Shown piece after piece: positions 6,345 to 15,449 of a DNA stretch of 64,000 bases (its first letter is position 1; the number at the start of each line of letters is the position of its first letter). Source of the stretch: [Clostridium] innocuum (lineage in GTDB: Bacteria; Bacillota_I; Bacilli_A; Erysipelotrichales; Erysipelotrichaceae); contig CP048838.1 of the NCBI GenBank assembly GCA_012317185.1, forward strand, positions 1,240,001 through 1,304,000. The letters run 5' to 3'. The position numbers were made by a program, and so were the translations under genes. The notes beneath the pieces are model-generated. The model saw only the letters and a list, made by a program, of their open reading frames with translations. It was not told where the DNA came from and did no database searches.

Positions 6345-8939
6345 ATGGAACGCATATATATACTGGATGAGCTTGATTGCGCTAACTGTGCAATGAAGAT
6401 TGAAAAGCATGTAGGAAAAATCAAGGGTGTGAAGGAATGCTCGGTGGATTTTGTTAGTAAACGGATGTTTGTGGATATGGAGCATGAGGGGATTGAAGCT
6501 GTGCTCGAAGAAACGGTGCAGGCGATTGAACCGGATGTAATCCTGCGGCGTAAGGATGATAAAAAGGCAGCTTCTGGCGGGAAGCAGGAGGCAAGCGGGA
6601 AAGCTGGACATCCCGAGGCAGAGGAACACCATCCTGCACAGGAAGACTGTACCTGCAAAAAAGCGCATCATCACGACCATGCAAACAGTGCCTGCGCACA
6701 CACGGATGGACATGATCACCACGAAGCTTGCAATGGGCCGCATGCACATGAAAACGATGGGAAGGAGCATGACGGACACCATCATCATGAAGGCTGTGGC
6801 TGTGGGCATGACCATGCTCATGAAGCACATGAGGATCGTGAAATTCAGGGAGCACTCAAGCTGTATGTGAAAAATCTCGATTGTGCCAACTGTGCAAATA
6901 AAATCGAAGCATATGTCCGCAAGATGGACAATATAAGGGACGCCAGCATGAACTTTTCACACGGTGTTCTGTTTGTTGAGCTGCAGGATGCAAGCCGCAG
7001 CGAGGAAACCATCAAAGCGGTTATGGCGGTTATACCTACCCTGGAGGACGGTGTGACTGTTGAGCTGGAGAAATCTACAGAAGAGGAAAAGCCTTCCCGA
7101 ATGTTTTCCTTCCAGGAAAATGCACGGCTGTATCTGGGAATCCTGCTGTTTGCGGCAGCTGTTGTATTGGAAGCACAGTCCTGGTCTGTCTGGCTGTTTC
7201 TGGCTGCTTATGTGATGGCAGGAGGTAAGGTGGTCTATATTGCATTGCGCAATATACTGAAGGGGGAGGTTTTTGATGAAAACTTCCTGATGAGTGTTGC
7301 GACCATCGGGGCACTGGCCATCGGCTCCTATGAGGAAGCGGTTGCTGTTATGATTTTTTACGAAATCGGGGAGATGTTTCAGTCCTATGCAGTGAATCGT
7401 TCCAGAAAATCGATTTCCTCGCTGATGAATATCCGTGCAGACTATGCCAATCTGTGGAAGGATGGAAAAGAGATTAGGGTTTCACCGGAGGCGGTTGGCC
7501 TTCATGATCTGATTGTGATCAAGCCGGGTGAGCGGGTACCGCTGGATGGTGTAATCGTTGAAGGAACGAGCTCTCTTGATACCTCGGCTCTGACAGGAGA
7601 ATCTCTTCCAAGAGATGTCGGTGTGCAGGATGAGGTACTTGCAGGCGTCGTCAATCTAAGCGGTGTGCTGAAGGTGGAGGTCAGCAAGGAGTATGGGGAA
7701 TCTACCGTATCCCGTATTCTGGAGCTGGTGGAGAATGCGAGCAGTAAAAAAGCACCGATGGAAAAATTCATCACACGCTTTGCAAAGGTGTATACGCCAA
7801 CGGTTGTCTTTCTGGCAATCGCACTGCTTGTGCTGCCGATGCTGTTTATACCGGATGCCGTCTTCGCCGACTGGCTGTATCGGGCATTGACCTTCCTTGT
7901 TGTGTCCTGTCCATGCGCACTGGTTATCAGTGTTCCTCTGGGCATGTTTGCCGGAATCGGGGCAGCAAGCAAATCCGGCATACTGATTAAGGGCGGCAAT
8001 TATCTGGAGGCATTGAAGGATATTGATACGGTTGTGTTTGATAAAACCGGAACTCTGACAAAGGGCGTATTTACAGTAACACAGATACATGCCATACAGC
8101 GCAGTGCGGATGAGCTGCTGGAAATGGCAGCCTATGCGGAAAATTATTCTACTCACCCGATTGCACTTTCCATTCGCAAGGCATATGCAAAGACGATCGA
8201 TGCGGAAAGACTGAGTCGGTATGAAGAGGTTGCCGGGAACGGGATTCATGTACAGCTGGATCAGCATGAGCTGCTGGTGGGAAATTACAAGCTGATGCAG
8301 GCTAACGGTATCACCTATGAAGAAAATGATGCATTAGGAACAATCGTGCATATCGCCGTTGACGGCACATATGAGGGCTATATTGTTATTGATGATGAAA
8401 TCAAGGAAACCAGTAAGGAAGCCATTACTTCTTTGAAAAGCAGCGGAGTTAAGAAATGTGTTATGCTGAGTGGTGACCGCTATAAAGTGGGAGAGCATGT
8501 TGCGTCCGTCCTTGGATTGGATGAGGTTCACATGCAGCTGCTTCCTGCAGATAAGGTGGAGAAGGTCGAAGAGCTGCTGCAGCAGGAGAGTGAGCATGGC
8601 AAGCTGGCCTTTGTCGGTGATGGCATCAACGATGCGCCGGTACTTGCAAGAGCTGATATCGGTGTTGCGATGGGAGGCATTGGAAGTGATGCCGCAATCG
8701 AAGCTGCGGATGTCGTCTTGATGAAGGATGATCCTTCCGCATTGAGCACTGCAATCCGCATCGCAGGAAAAACCATGCAGATTTTATGGCAGAACATTGT
8801 ATTCTCTCTGGGAATCAAGGTTGTAATCCTGATCTTAACAGCCTTTGGCATGGCAAATATGTGGATGGGTGTGTTTGCGGATGTCGGTGTGACACTGATC
8901 GCCATTCTGAATTCCATGCGCGCTTTAAAGATACGATAA
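6345..8939 (+). CDS. Heavy-metal P1B-type ATPase (Zn/Cd/Pb exporter) with two HMA domains and a His-rich linker
   Basis: 864 residues. Two N-terminal metal-binding HMA domains carry DCANC motifs (near residues 7-11 and 180-184). Between them (about 75-165) lies a linker with many His, Asp and Cys residues that should bind several metal ions. The core has the membrane CPC motif in VVSCPCALVIS (about 520), the phosphorylation site DKTGTLT beginning at Asp566, GDGINDAPVLARADIGVAMG, and a final helix with the Asp of FADVGVTL that marks Zn/Cd/Pb transporters. It should pump divalent soft metals out of the cell at the cost of ATP. Start chosen at the ATG after AAGGAGGCAGCAT. It probably shares the ArsR-controlled transcript or has a promoter of its own in the 81-base gap. 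Confidence 0.93.
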   Translation: MERIYILDELDCANCAMKIEKHVGKIKGVKECSVDFVSKRMFVDMEHEGIEAVLEETVQAIEPDVILRRKDDKKAASGGKQEASGKAGHPEAEEHHPAQEDCTCKKAHHHDHANSACAHTDGHDHHEACNGPHAHENDGKEHDGHHHHEGCGCGHDHAHEAHEDREIQGALKLYVKNLDCANCANKIEAYVRKMDNIRDASMNFSHGVLFVELQDASRSEETIKAVMAVIPTLEDGVTVELEKSTEEEKPSRMFSFQENARLYLGILLFAAAVVLEAQSWSVWLFLAAYVMAGGKVVYIALRNILKGEVFDENFLMSVATIGALAIGSYEEAVAVMIFYEIGEMFQSYAVNRSRKSISSLMNIRADYANLWKDGKEIRVSPEAVGLHDLIVIKPGERVPLDGVIVEGTSSLDTSALTGESLPRDVGVQDEVLAGVVNLSGVLKVEVSKEYGESTVSRILELVENASSKKAPMEKFITRFAKVYTPTVVFLAIALLVLPMLFIPDAVFADWLYRALTFLVVSCPCALVISVPLGMFAGIGAASKSGILIKGGNYLEALKDIDTVVFDKTGTLTKGVFTVTQIHAIQRSADELLEMAAYAENYSTHPIALSIRKAYAKTIDAERLSRYEEVAGNGIHVQLDQHELLVGNYKLMQANGITYEENDALGTIVHIAVDGTYEGYIVIDDEIKETSKEAITSLKSSGVKKCVMLSGDRYKVGEHVASVLGLDEVHMQLLPADKVEKVEELLQQESEHGKLAFVGDGINDAPVLARADIGVAMGGIGSDAAIEAADVVLMKDDPSALSTAIRIAGKTMQILWQNIVFSLGIKVVILILTAFGMANMWMGVFADVGVTLIAILNSMRALKIR

Positions 8940-8965
8940 TCTAACTGTTTGTATTGCATAGAAGG

Positions 8966-8999
8966 AGAAGCTTTTGGAAACAGAAGCCTCTTTTCTTTT
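8966..8999 (+). terminator. Terminator of metal-resistance cluster
   Basis: AGAAGCTTTTG (8966-8976) and CAGAAGCCTCT (8981-8991) form an 11-pair stem with one mismatch and a GAAA loop, followed by TTTTCTTTT. Confidence 0.7.
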
Positions 9000-9101
9000 G
9001 CTTTGTTTCACAGATGCTTTTTTTTGACAGAAAGAAAAGTGATGATCCATACATATGACAGTAAAGGGGAAGACGCAGCGTTTTAATGTGTCTGATTGCT
9101 G

Positions 9102-9130
9102 TTGAATAATGTAAGGGAAATGGGTATAAT
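9102..9130 (+). promoter_or_regulatory. Promoter of thioredoxin-like lipoprotein gene
   Basis: TTGAAT (9102-9107), a 17-base spacer and TATAAT (9125-9130), placed 31 bases before the ATG. Confidence 0.65.
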
Positions 9131-9161
9131 AGGGAATATTCCGAAAGGATGAGGTGATATC

Positions 9162-9599
9162 ATGAAAAAATTTATACTGTCTGTTTTCTGTTGTATGCTT
9201 CTGCTTACCGGCTGCAGTAATAAGGTGCAGGAAAAGGGGAAGGTGCAACAGATTGGAATCGAGGATGCTTTTTCCAAAATGGATAAAAAAGAAACGTTTC
9301 TGCTTATGATTACAAGAGATAAATGCTATTATTGCCAGCTGATGCACAAGATGCTGGAGGATACGATTGAGGATCATCCGACGACCATCTATAATGTAAA
9401 AATGGATGATTCCACGACCGAGAAACTGTATGCGGATAATGACCTGTTGAAAACCAGACTGGAAAAGCCCGGGACAACACCGCATGTTTATTATATTAAG
9501 GATGGGGTGGTCAAGGATGACATCACCGGCTTTGATGAAGAAAATCCGCTGGAGTTCTGGGATTGGGTAAAGAAGCATAATATCGAGAATCTGAAATAG
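9162..9599 (+). CDS. Thioredoxin-fold lipoprotein
   Basis: A 145-residue exported lipoprotein. The signal peptide ends in the lipobox LLTGC with Cys18 as lipidation site. The mature part has ITRDKCYYCQLMHKM, a CxxC redox pair at Cys55/Cys58 placed after a strand as in thioredoxins, and a cis-proline-like GTTPHVYYIKDG near residues 112-123. This architecture suggests a membrane-anchored thiol oxidoreductase or a thioredoxin-like reductant on the outer face of the membrane. It is a single gene with its own promoter and terminator. Its partner is not visible. Confidence 0.82.
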   Translation: MKKFILSVFCCMLLLTGCSNKVQEKGKVQQIGIEDAFSKMDKKETFLLMITRDKCYYCQLMHKMLEDTIEDHPTTIYNVKMDDSTTEKLYADNDLLKTRLEKPGTTPHVYYIKDGVVKDDITGFDEENPLEFWDWVKKHNIENLK

Positions 9600-9662
9600 A
9601 AACAGAAGGATGGAAAAACGTATCTTTCTTGCTTTTGAATATCGTTGCATCCTGGGATAGAA

Positions 9663-9709
9663 GGGAATCAATTTCATCGTTTAGAAACAATGAGGTTGAT
9701 TCCTTTTTG
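9663..9709 (+). terminator. Terminator after lipoprotein gene
   Basis: GGAATCAA (9664-9671) and TTGATTCC (9696-9703) form the outer stem, with TCAT/ATGA extending it inside, followed by five T. Confidence 0.8.
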
Positions 9710-9845
9710 TCTCAGTCATTACGGCTTGCCTATTTTCAGGTAGGAAGCAGACAGGGGGTATTCTCTTAGGTTATGTGTCCTGCACAGATTTTATGACAGG
9801 AGAATGACATAAAATGAAAAAACTTATGAAAATCTTTTAAAAGGA

Positions 9846-9874
9846 TTGATAATTTTTTTCATAACCGCTATAAT
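9846..9874 (+). promoter_or_regulatory. Promoter of hydroxyacid oxidase operon
   Basis: TTGATA (9846-9851), 17 bases, TATAAT (9869-9874). The coding region starts 55 bases downstream. Confidence 0.75.
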
Positions 9875-9928
9875 AGTAAAGTGAGTAAGAAAGCTTTTCA
9901 TGGAAGTTGAAGAAAGTGATGTGTTGAT

Positions 9929-10954
9929 ATGAAAACGTGGCAGGAGGTTTATGCAAACGCAAAAGCTCTGTGCGCAAAATGCAGATGCTGTCCGGTATGC
10001 AATGGATTGGCATGTCGAGGCGAAACACCCGGTCCCGGAGGAAAGGGCAGCGGGAGTGCATTTGTAAGAAATGCTGAAATGCTGAAAAAGGTATTCATTA
10101 CCATGGATACAATCAGTAACAATACGGAAATCGATACGACTTCCGAATTTTTTGGCCATAAGGTATCATTACCGGTGTATGCTGCACCAATCAGCGGTAT
10201 CCTGCAGAATTATGGTGCAGAGCTGGATGATATGAGCTATACCAGAGCGCTGGTGGATGGCTGCCGCCGTGCGGGAACACTGGCATTTACCGGAGACGGT
10301 ATGCATGATGAAATGTTCAAAGGCCCGATGTCTGTAGTCGCACAGCATGAAGGCTTCGGTGTGCCGACGATTAAGCCGTGGAGCAGGGAGCATATGGCCT
10401 GGCGGATCGAACTGGCGAAAGAAGGACATGCGCTGGCAATTGCCAGTGATATTGATGCCAGCGGTCTGACAAATCTGAGAACAAGCATTACACCAGTCGG
10501 ATTTAAAAATGTTGAGGAGCTAAAGGAAATTACGCGAATCTGTGGAGATGTTCCTTTTATTCTGAAGGGGATACTCAGCGTGAAGGGAGCCCGCAAGGCA
10601 CTGGAGGCAGGAGCATCCGGTATTATTGTAAGTAACCATGGCGGCCGTGTTCTGGACGACTGTCTGTCCGGTATCGAAGTGCTGGAGGACATCGTGAAGG
10701 TGGTAGACGGACGTATGAAGGTATTTGTGGACGGCGCGTTCCGTACGGGAAATGACGTTTTCAAAGCACTTGCACTGGGGGCTGACGGCGTATTGATTGG
10801 CCGGCCGGTTTCCCAGGCGGTTATTGGAGATGGCAGCGACGGCCTTGTGACCTATTTGGAAAAAATCAGACTGGAGTTAAAAGAAGCGATGGCAATGGCT
10901 GGTTGTAAGACGATTCAGGATATAACCAGAGATTGCGTCAGCGTAACATTCTAA
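9929..10954 (+). CDS. FMN-dependent alpha-hydroxy-acid oxidizing protein with Cys-rich N terminus
   Basis: 341 residues with the TIM-barrel fold of the LldD/glycolate oxidase family. Active-site and FMN features visible are ILKGILSVKGARKALEAGAS, IIVSNHGGRVLDD (catalytic His and Arg) and FVDGAFRTGNDVFKALALGA. Such enzymes oxidise L-lactate, glycolate or similar 2-hydroxy acids to 2-oxo acids. The N terminus is unusual for the classical family: six cysteines between residues 15 and 29 (CAKCRCCPVCNGLAC) could hold an iron-sulfur cluster or zinc. The start follows GAAAGTGATGTGTTGAT. A short pyrophosphatase-like gene follows 14 bases after the stop in the same operon. Confidence 0.88.
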   Translation: MKTWQEVYANAKALCAKCRCCPVCNGLACRGETPGPGGKGSGSAFVRNAEMLKKVFITMDTISNNTEIDTTSEFFGHKVSLPVYAAPISGILQNYGAELDDMSYTRALVDGCRRAGTLAFTGDGMHDEMFKGPMSVVAQHEGFGVPTIKPWSREHMAWRIELAKEGHALAIASDIDASGLTNLRTSITPVGFKNVEELKEITRICGDVPFILKGILSVKGARKALEAGASGIIVSNHGGRVLDDCLSGIEVLEDIVKVVDGRMKVFVDGAFRTGNDVFKALALGADGVLIGRPVSQAVIGDGSDGLVTYLEKIRLELKEAMAMAGCKTIQDITRDCVSVTF

Positions 10955-10968
10955 AGGAGGAGATCATT

Positions 10969-11358
10969 ATGAATTCTTTTGAGAACAATGCATTTTTCTG
11001 GCAGAAGCTGGATACTTTGTTTTTATCAAGCAAGCTCGTAATCGACAGACCCAGAAATACCTGTCATTACAAATACAGCAACCTGGTATATCCTGTGGAT
11101 TACGGGTATCTGAATGATACCACAGGCTCTGATCAGGCACCGATTGATGTGTTCAGAGGCAGTGAGAAAAGCAATCTCGTACAATCCGTTGTAATCAGCG
11201 CAGATATATTGAAAAAAGACTGCGAGGTCAAGCTGCTGGTTGGCTGTACGGAGGAAGACGAAAATGATATTCTGGAATTTCTGAATCAGACAGAATTTCA
11301 GAAGGCTGTATTGATTCGTCGCGGAAATGAAGTTCCGGAATGGGCACAGAACGATTAG
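10969..11358 (+). CDS. Short inorganic pyrophosphatase-like protein
   Basis: 129 residues. It carries the family I pyrophosphatase region YPVDYGYLNDTTGSDQAPID, comparable to YPxNYGFIPxT...DPLDV in the true enzymes. It is shorter than the usual 160-180 residues and the later metal-binding aspartates are not obvious, so the activity is uncertain. The ATG at 10969 is chosen because AAAGGAGGAGATCATT precedes it. It sits 14 bases behind the hydroxyacid oxidase gene and ends in a terminator, so the two form a two-gene operon. Confidence 0.75.
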   Translation: MNSFENNAFFWQKLDTLFLSSKLVIDRPRNTCHYKYSNLVYPVDYGYLNDTTGSDQAPIDVFRGSEKSNLVQSVVISADILKKDCEVKLLVGCTEEDENDILEFLNQTEFQKAVLIRRGNEVPEWAQND

Positions 11359-11381
11359 GCTGAAGTAATTCAGCTTTTTTT
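11359..11381 (+). terminator. Terminator of oxidase-pyrophosphatase operon
   Basis: GCTGAA, loop GTAA, TTCAGC, then seven T, starting directly after the stop codon. Confidence 0.88.
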
Positions 11382-11572
11382 CATATTTATGGACAGAAAC
11401 AAAGCTGTTTCGTGATACAAGGCATATGTAGAACGGATAGGTGCTATCCCCTGTATGTGGAAGGAGCTTCCTGCCGTTTCCCGGTATTTTATGCAGGATC
11501 TGTTGTTTTTTTGATTCTTACCATGCATGAAACCTTCTTTTTTTCCATACAGTAGAAAAGGAGGTCTTTTGC

Positions 11573-12058
11573 ATGAAAAAATTATTGATTATAGGATTGC
11601 TGCTGTGCCTGATGAGCGGATGCCAAAAAAATACGGGTACCTTTGCACAGGGGGATAAAAATCTTTCCAGCGTATTTGCGGATATCAATGAACAGATTGC
11701 GGACGGAGCCTTTTCTATTCCATTGTTAAAGGACACTGCGCTGAGTGAGCGGGAGGTGGAAACCCTCTATCAGCTGGATATGACGAAAATAGAAAGCTGT
11801 ATGGTGAGAACCGCTGCTGTGCAGGCACAGCTTGGAGAAATCGCCTTGTTTAAGGTGAAGAAGGAGAATGAGGGAGAAGTGAAAAAGGCCATTGCGAGCC
11901 GTAAGGAAGATTTGAAAAAGCAATGGGGCGCCTATGTTCCGGAGGCGGCAGATTTGCTGTATCAGGCAAAAGAGGGCAGAATCGGACAGTATTATTACTT
12001 TGTTCTTGGTTCAGATAGTGAAAAGGTGGTAAACTATATGCAGAAGATGGATGCATAA
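11573..12058 (+). CDS. DUF4358-type lipoprotein
   Basis: 161 residues with signal peptide and lipobox LMSGC (Cys17). The mature part matches the DUF4358 pattern: an N-terminal ADGAFSIPLLKDTALSEREVETLYQLD, then QAQLGEIALFKVKKENEGEVKKAI, and a C-terminal strand QYYYFVLGSDSEKVVNYM. Function of the family is unknown; it is a common surface lipoprotein of Clostridia and relatives. The start follows AAAAGGAGGTCTTTTGC. The yihY-like gene begins 53 bases downstream with a possible promoter (TATAGTAG) in between. Confidence 0.8.
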   Translation: MKKLLIIGLLLCLMSGCQKNTGTFAQGDKNLSSVFADINEQIADGAFSIPLLKDTALSEREVETLYQLDMTKIESCMVRTAAVQAQLGEIALFKVKKENEGEVKKAIASRKEDLKKQWGAYVPEAADLLYQAKEGRIGQYYYFVLGSDSEKVVNYMQKMDA

Positions 12059-12111
12059 TGCATGTATTTATGGTATAGTAGAGCAGTTAATGAAGCAAGG
12101 CAGGTGAAGGT

Positions 12112-12930
12112 ATGAAGTGGATCATGGATCTGTATCGGGAATTTACGTCGTTTGAGGGAAGTCTTTTTAAATACTCCCTATCCTTTTCTTTGCTGCTGGC
12201 ACTTGCCCCCAGTCTGCTGCTGATTGCGATGCTGTTTCGCTTTGCATATCTGCCGATGGATATCATTATGAAGTTTCTGATCAGCTTTATGCCGGATATG
12301 AGTATGGATGGACTGGATCAGGTATTTCAGTTCTTCGCAAATCAGAACTACAACATCACCTCCTTTATTGTGACGATGTGCGTGTCCTTTTATCTGGCAA
12401 GCAGAAGCATTTTCTCCTTTCTGCTGATCAGTGCCTCCCATGAGAGTGTAGAGGTTCCCAAGTGGTCGATTCGCATTAAGTCCGTGGTGCTGTTTGTATC
12501 CCTTGTTCTGCTTCTGGTCTTATCCATATTCATAGCAACAAGGCTGAATGAGTTTCTGCCGATTGTGTCCGCAGTTATCATGCTGCTGTTGTTCACCATG
12601 ATGTATCGGGCATTGAGCTTTCGGAAGCGGAACTGGTCATTCGGTATCATCGGAGCGATGTTCTCAACCATCTGCATCCTGGGGCTGGCTGCCTTATTTG
12701 TAACAATTGTCAGTCATTTTACATCCTATAAGGATGTTTACGGCCCTCTTGCATCTCTGGTCACCCTGCTGCTGGCCATCTATCTGATATCCTGCATCAT
12801 TTATCTGGGGTTTTGTCTGAATCTGATTTGTGAGGAGGAGTATGGCAGAGAGGAAGCACTGCCGTTAAAAAATGAGAAGTTTTTTATTCTGTGCAGTGAG
12901 CTGACGAAGAGAATACGCAGCCGTTTTTAA
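12112..12930 (+). CDS. YihY/virulence factor BrkB family membrane protein
   Basis: 272 residues with six predicted membrane helices. The pattern begins with an N-terminal FEGSLFKYSLSFSLLLALAPSLL, has a middle GPLASLVTLLLAIYLISCIIYLGFCLN, and ends in a hydrophilic tail, all typical of the YihY/BrkB (formerly wrongly called RNase BN) family. The biochemical role of the family is not settled. The next gene, the RNA methyltransferase, follows 21 bases later, so the two are probably co-transcribed. Confidence 0.85.
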   Translation: MKWIMDLYREFTSFEGSLFKYSLSFSLLLALAPSLLLIAMLFRFAYLPMDIIMKFLISFMPDMSMDGLDQVFQFFANQNYNITSFIVTMCVSFYLASRSIFSFLLISASHESVEVPKWSIRIKSVVLFVSLVLLLVLSIFIATRLNEFLPIVSAVIMLLLFTMMYRALSFRKRNWSFGIIGAMFSTICILGLAALFVTIVSHFTSYKDVYGPLASLVTLLLAIYLISCIIYLGFCLNLICEEEYGREEALPLKNEKFFILCSELTKRIRSRF

Positions 12931-12951
12931 AGAAGGAAGAGGAAGAATTAT

Positions 12952-14268
12952 ATGAAAGTAACTATAAAGAAAACAGGGATCAACGGGGAAGGAATCGGGT
13001 ATATCGACCGCATGCCGGTATTTGTACCGCAGGCACTGATCGGTGAGGAAGTGGAAATCCGCATTGTGGATAAACAGAAGCGCTATGCGACAGCGGAGCT
13101 GCTGCGGGTGGTTAAAAGCAGTAAGAACCGTATCCGTCCGAAATGTTTTATTCAGAATACCTGCGGTGCCTGTCCACTGATGATTGCCCGTTATCCGGTA
13201 CAGCTGGAATACAAGCAGGATCTGTTGAAGCAGTCTCTGATAAAATATGCGCAAATCGATCCCAGAAAGGTTGCCCGTGTAAAGGCTAGTGAGGATGTAT
13301 TCGGTTACCGGAATCAATTTAAGCTGCCCTGTGCCATGGAGGAAGGACGTCTGGTCAGCGGCTTGTTTATGCCGAATTCCAATTATTTTATCGATGTAAA
13401 AAAATGCTGGATACATGAGGATGGCCTGGAACGGGTCCGTATGGATATCATGCATGTGTTGAATACACACGGCTGTGTGTCCTATAATCCGCATGATAAA
13501 AAAGGTATCCGCAATCTGGTGGTTCGCGGCTTTGACAATCGCTATCAGTGTACAATTGTTACGGGCAATGATGAGCTTGATGAACGCCTGATTTCTGATC
13601 TGATGCGGATAAAGGGGCTTACGAGTCTGTGGCAGAGTATACATACAATTAAAAAGACACCGGAGGTGTTCGGTAATAAAATGATGCATCTGGCAGGGGA
13701 AACGAGTCTTGCGATGGAGCTGGACGGCTTAAAGCTTCAAATTTCACCGCGCTCATTCTTTCAGCTGAACAGCAAACAGGCAGTGCAGCTGTATCGGACG
13801 ATTGCATCCATGGTGAAGGAGGACAATGAGCTGATCGTGGAGGCCTACAGTGGTATCGGTGCAATTTCCTTATATCTGAAGGATAAGGCAAAGGAAATCA
13901 TCGGAATCGAAAGCATTAAGGATGCGGTAGTGAATGCCAATCAAAATGCAGCGCTGAATGGCTGTGAGCATGTTTCCTTTCTGTGTGACGATGCGGCAAA
14001 CAAGCTGACCTATCTGTCGAAGAAGCGCAGTATTGATGTACTGGTTGTGGATCCGCCAAGAAGCGGTCTGGATGACGCCATGCTGGATTGCATTCTGCGA
14101 AGTAAAATTAAAAATATCATTTATGTTTCCTGTAATCCGGCAACGCTTGGAAAGAATCTGGCTGTGCTGAGCTCACGTTATAATGTAGACAAGATTCAGC
14201 CAATCGATATCTTTCCTCATACTCCACACGTTGAGAGTGTTGTCTTGATGTCACGAAAGAATAAATAA
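12952..14268 (+). CDS. rlmD: 23S rRNA (uracil-5-)-methyltransferase, RlmD/RlmCD (RumA) family
   Basis: 438 residues. An N-terminal TRAM domain (about 1-55) is followed by the Cys cluster KCFIQNTCGACPLM that with KKCWIHE should hold a 4Fe-4S cluster. The C-terminal half is a SAM methyltransferase with VEAYSGIGAISLYL (about 282-295), VVDPPRSGLDDAML and the catalytic Cys in YVSCNPATLGKN (near 393). These enzymes methylate C5 of a uridine in 23S rRNA. Gram-positive members often serve two sites (RlmCD). It follows the YihY gene by 21 bases. Confidence 0.9.
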   Translation: MKVTIKKTGINGEGIGYIDRMPVFVPQALIGEEVEIRIVDKQKRYATAELLRVVKSSKNRIRPKCFIQNTCGACPLMIARYPVQLEYKQDLLKQSLIKYAQIDPRKVARVKASEDVFGYRNQFKLPCAMEEGRLVSGLFMPNSNYFIDVKKCWIHEDGLERVRMDIMHVLNTHGCVSYNPHDKKGIRNLVVRGFDNRYQCTIVTGNDELDERLISDLMRIKGLTSLWQSIHTIKKTPEVFGNKMMHLAGETSLAMELDGLKLQISPRSFFQLNSKQAVQLYRTIASMVKEDNELIVEAYSGIGAISLYLKDKAKEIIGIESIKDAVVNANQNAALNGCEHVSFLCDDAANKLTYLSKKRSIDVLVVDPPRSGLDDAMLDCILRSKIKNIIYVSCNPATLGKNLAVLSSRYNVDKIQPIDIFPHTPHVESVVLMSRKNK

Positions 14269-14423
14269 AGTGTCAAAGAACATCTAAAACAAGGGATTTC
14301 TGGTGTCAGGCGGAAAAGTGCTGTATGTTGGAAATTCCTTTCCTTATATTTGTCAGAATCAATCTATCTTTTTTCCAGAGAGTTATGTGTAAATAATCAC
14401 AAGGATACTAAGGAGACAGCCGT

Positions 14424-15197
14424 ATGGATAGCGAACAGAAAAGAAGAATCTTAGATGCCCATATGCATCTGCCGGTCCAGGGAATATCCTTGCCGGAGAA
14501 AAAAGAAATACTCCTTAAGGAAATGCAAAAAAACGGCATTGATGAGGGAATCGTCATCAGTGATTCCGCAATTACAAGTGAAATCGGAAGCTTAAAGGAT
14601 TGTCTGGAACTGTTCTCAGATACCTGCAATGTTCATGTCGTTGGCGAAATCAGTCCTTTCTTCAATTACAAGGAGCAATGTAAACTGCTGGATACGGCTC
14701 TATCTGAAAAAAAGATTGTAGGAATCAAGCTGTTTTGCGGACATGAGTCGTTTTATCTGTCAGACAATATACTGGGGCCTGTTTATGCGCTTGCTGAAAC
14801 ATATAATGTGCCGGTGCTGTTTCATTCGGAAAAAGACAGCTCACAATATGCATCCTATTTTGCCGTATGCGAAGCGGTACGACAGCATCCAAATATCACC
14901 TTTGTCTGCTGTCACTGCCATTATCCGAATGTAGAGGCATGCTTTCAGCGGTATAAAAATGTAAATAACATCGTGTTTGATATTTCCTCCATTGCGGATG
15001 TACAAATGACAGCAGATATGAGAAAGGCTGTTCAATCCGAATTGCAAAGACATCCGGACGCTATCATGTTCGGCTCTGATTATGCAGGGTGCTCTCAGGC
15101 AGATCATTTGGATTTCGCGATGTCTCTGGCAGTATCGGATGATATACGAAGCAGGCTGTTGTATAAAACTGCATACCGTGTTTTTCATTTGGCGTAG
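14424..15197 (+). CDS. Amidohydrolase family protein (TIM-barrel metal hydrolase)
   Basis: 257 residues. Metal-ligand signatures of the amidohydrolase 2 group are visible: DAHMHL near residue 11, HSEKDSS near 135, CCHCHYPN near 158 and FGSDYAGC near 215. The substrate is not known; relatives decarboxylate or hydrolyse small cyclic compounds. The start follows AAGGAGACAGCCGT. It is a single gene of normal length for the subfamily. Confidence 0.82.
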   Translation: MDSEQKRRILDAHMHLPVQGISLPEKKEILLKEMQKNGIDEGIVISDSAITSEIGSLKDCLELFSDTCNVHVVGEISPFFNYKEQCKLLDTALSEKKIVGIKLFCGHESFYLSDNILGPVYALAETYNVPVLFHSEKDSSQYASYFAVCEAVRQHPNITFVCCHCHYPNVEACFQRYKNVNNIVFDISSIADVQMTADMRKAVQSELQRHPDAIMFGSDYAGCSQADHLDFAMSLAVSDDIRSRLLYKTAYRVFHLA

Positions 15198-15449
15198 GAA
15201 AATCAAGCACTGCATAAATTTATGAATATATATAGCCATATTGATATACATACAGCCTGTGTCTGTAGCTATCCACTATGGTGGCAGACAAATCGTGCAG
15301 TTGTATCCAATACATTCAGCTTTTCCTATGCCATCGGATGATTTGTATGCAGAATTCGCCTTTTTTTGCGGACTTACAGCAAAGAGAGTTCCTCTTTTCA
15401 ACAATCTATAGTATAATACCTATAATTGAATGTTGAGAGGGGGGCGCAT

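Noticed and set aside
14276..14345. Possible terminator after the RNA methyltransferase gene (GGATTTC / GGAAATTCC)
   Set aside because: Imperfect pairing across a long loop and no good T run.
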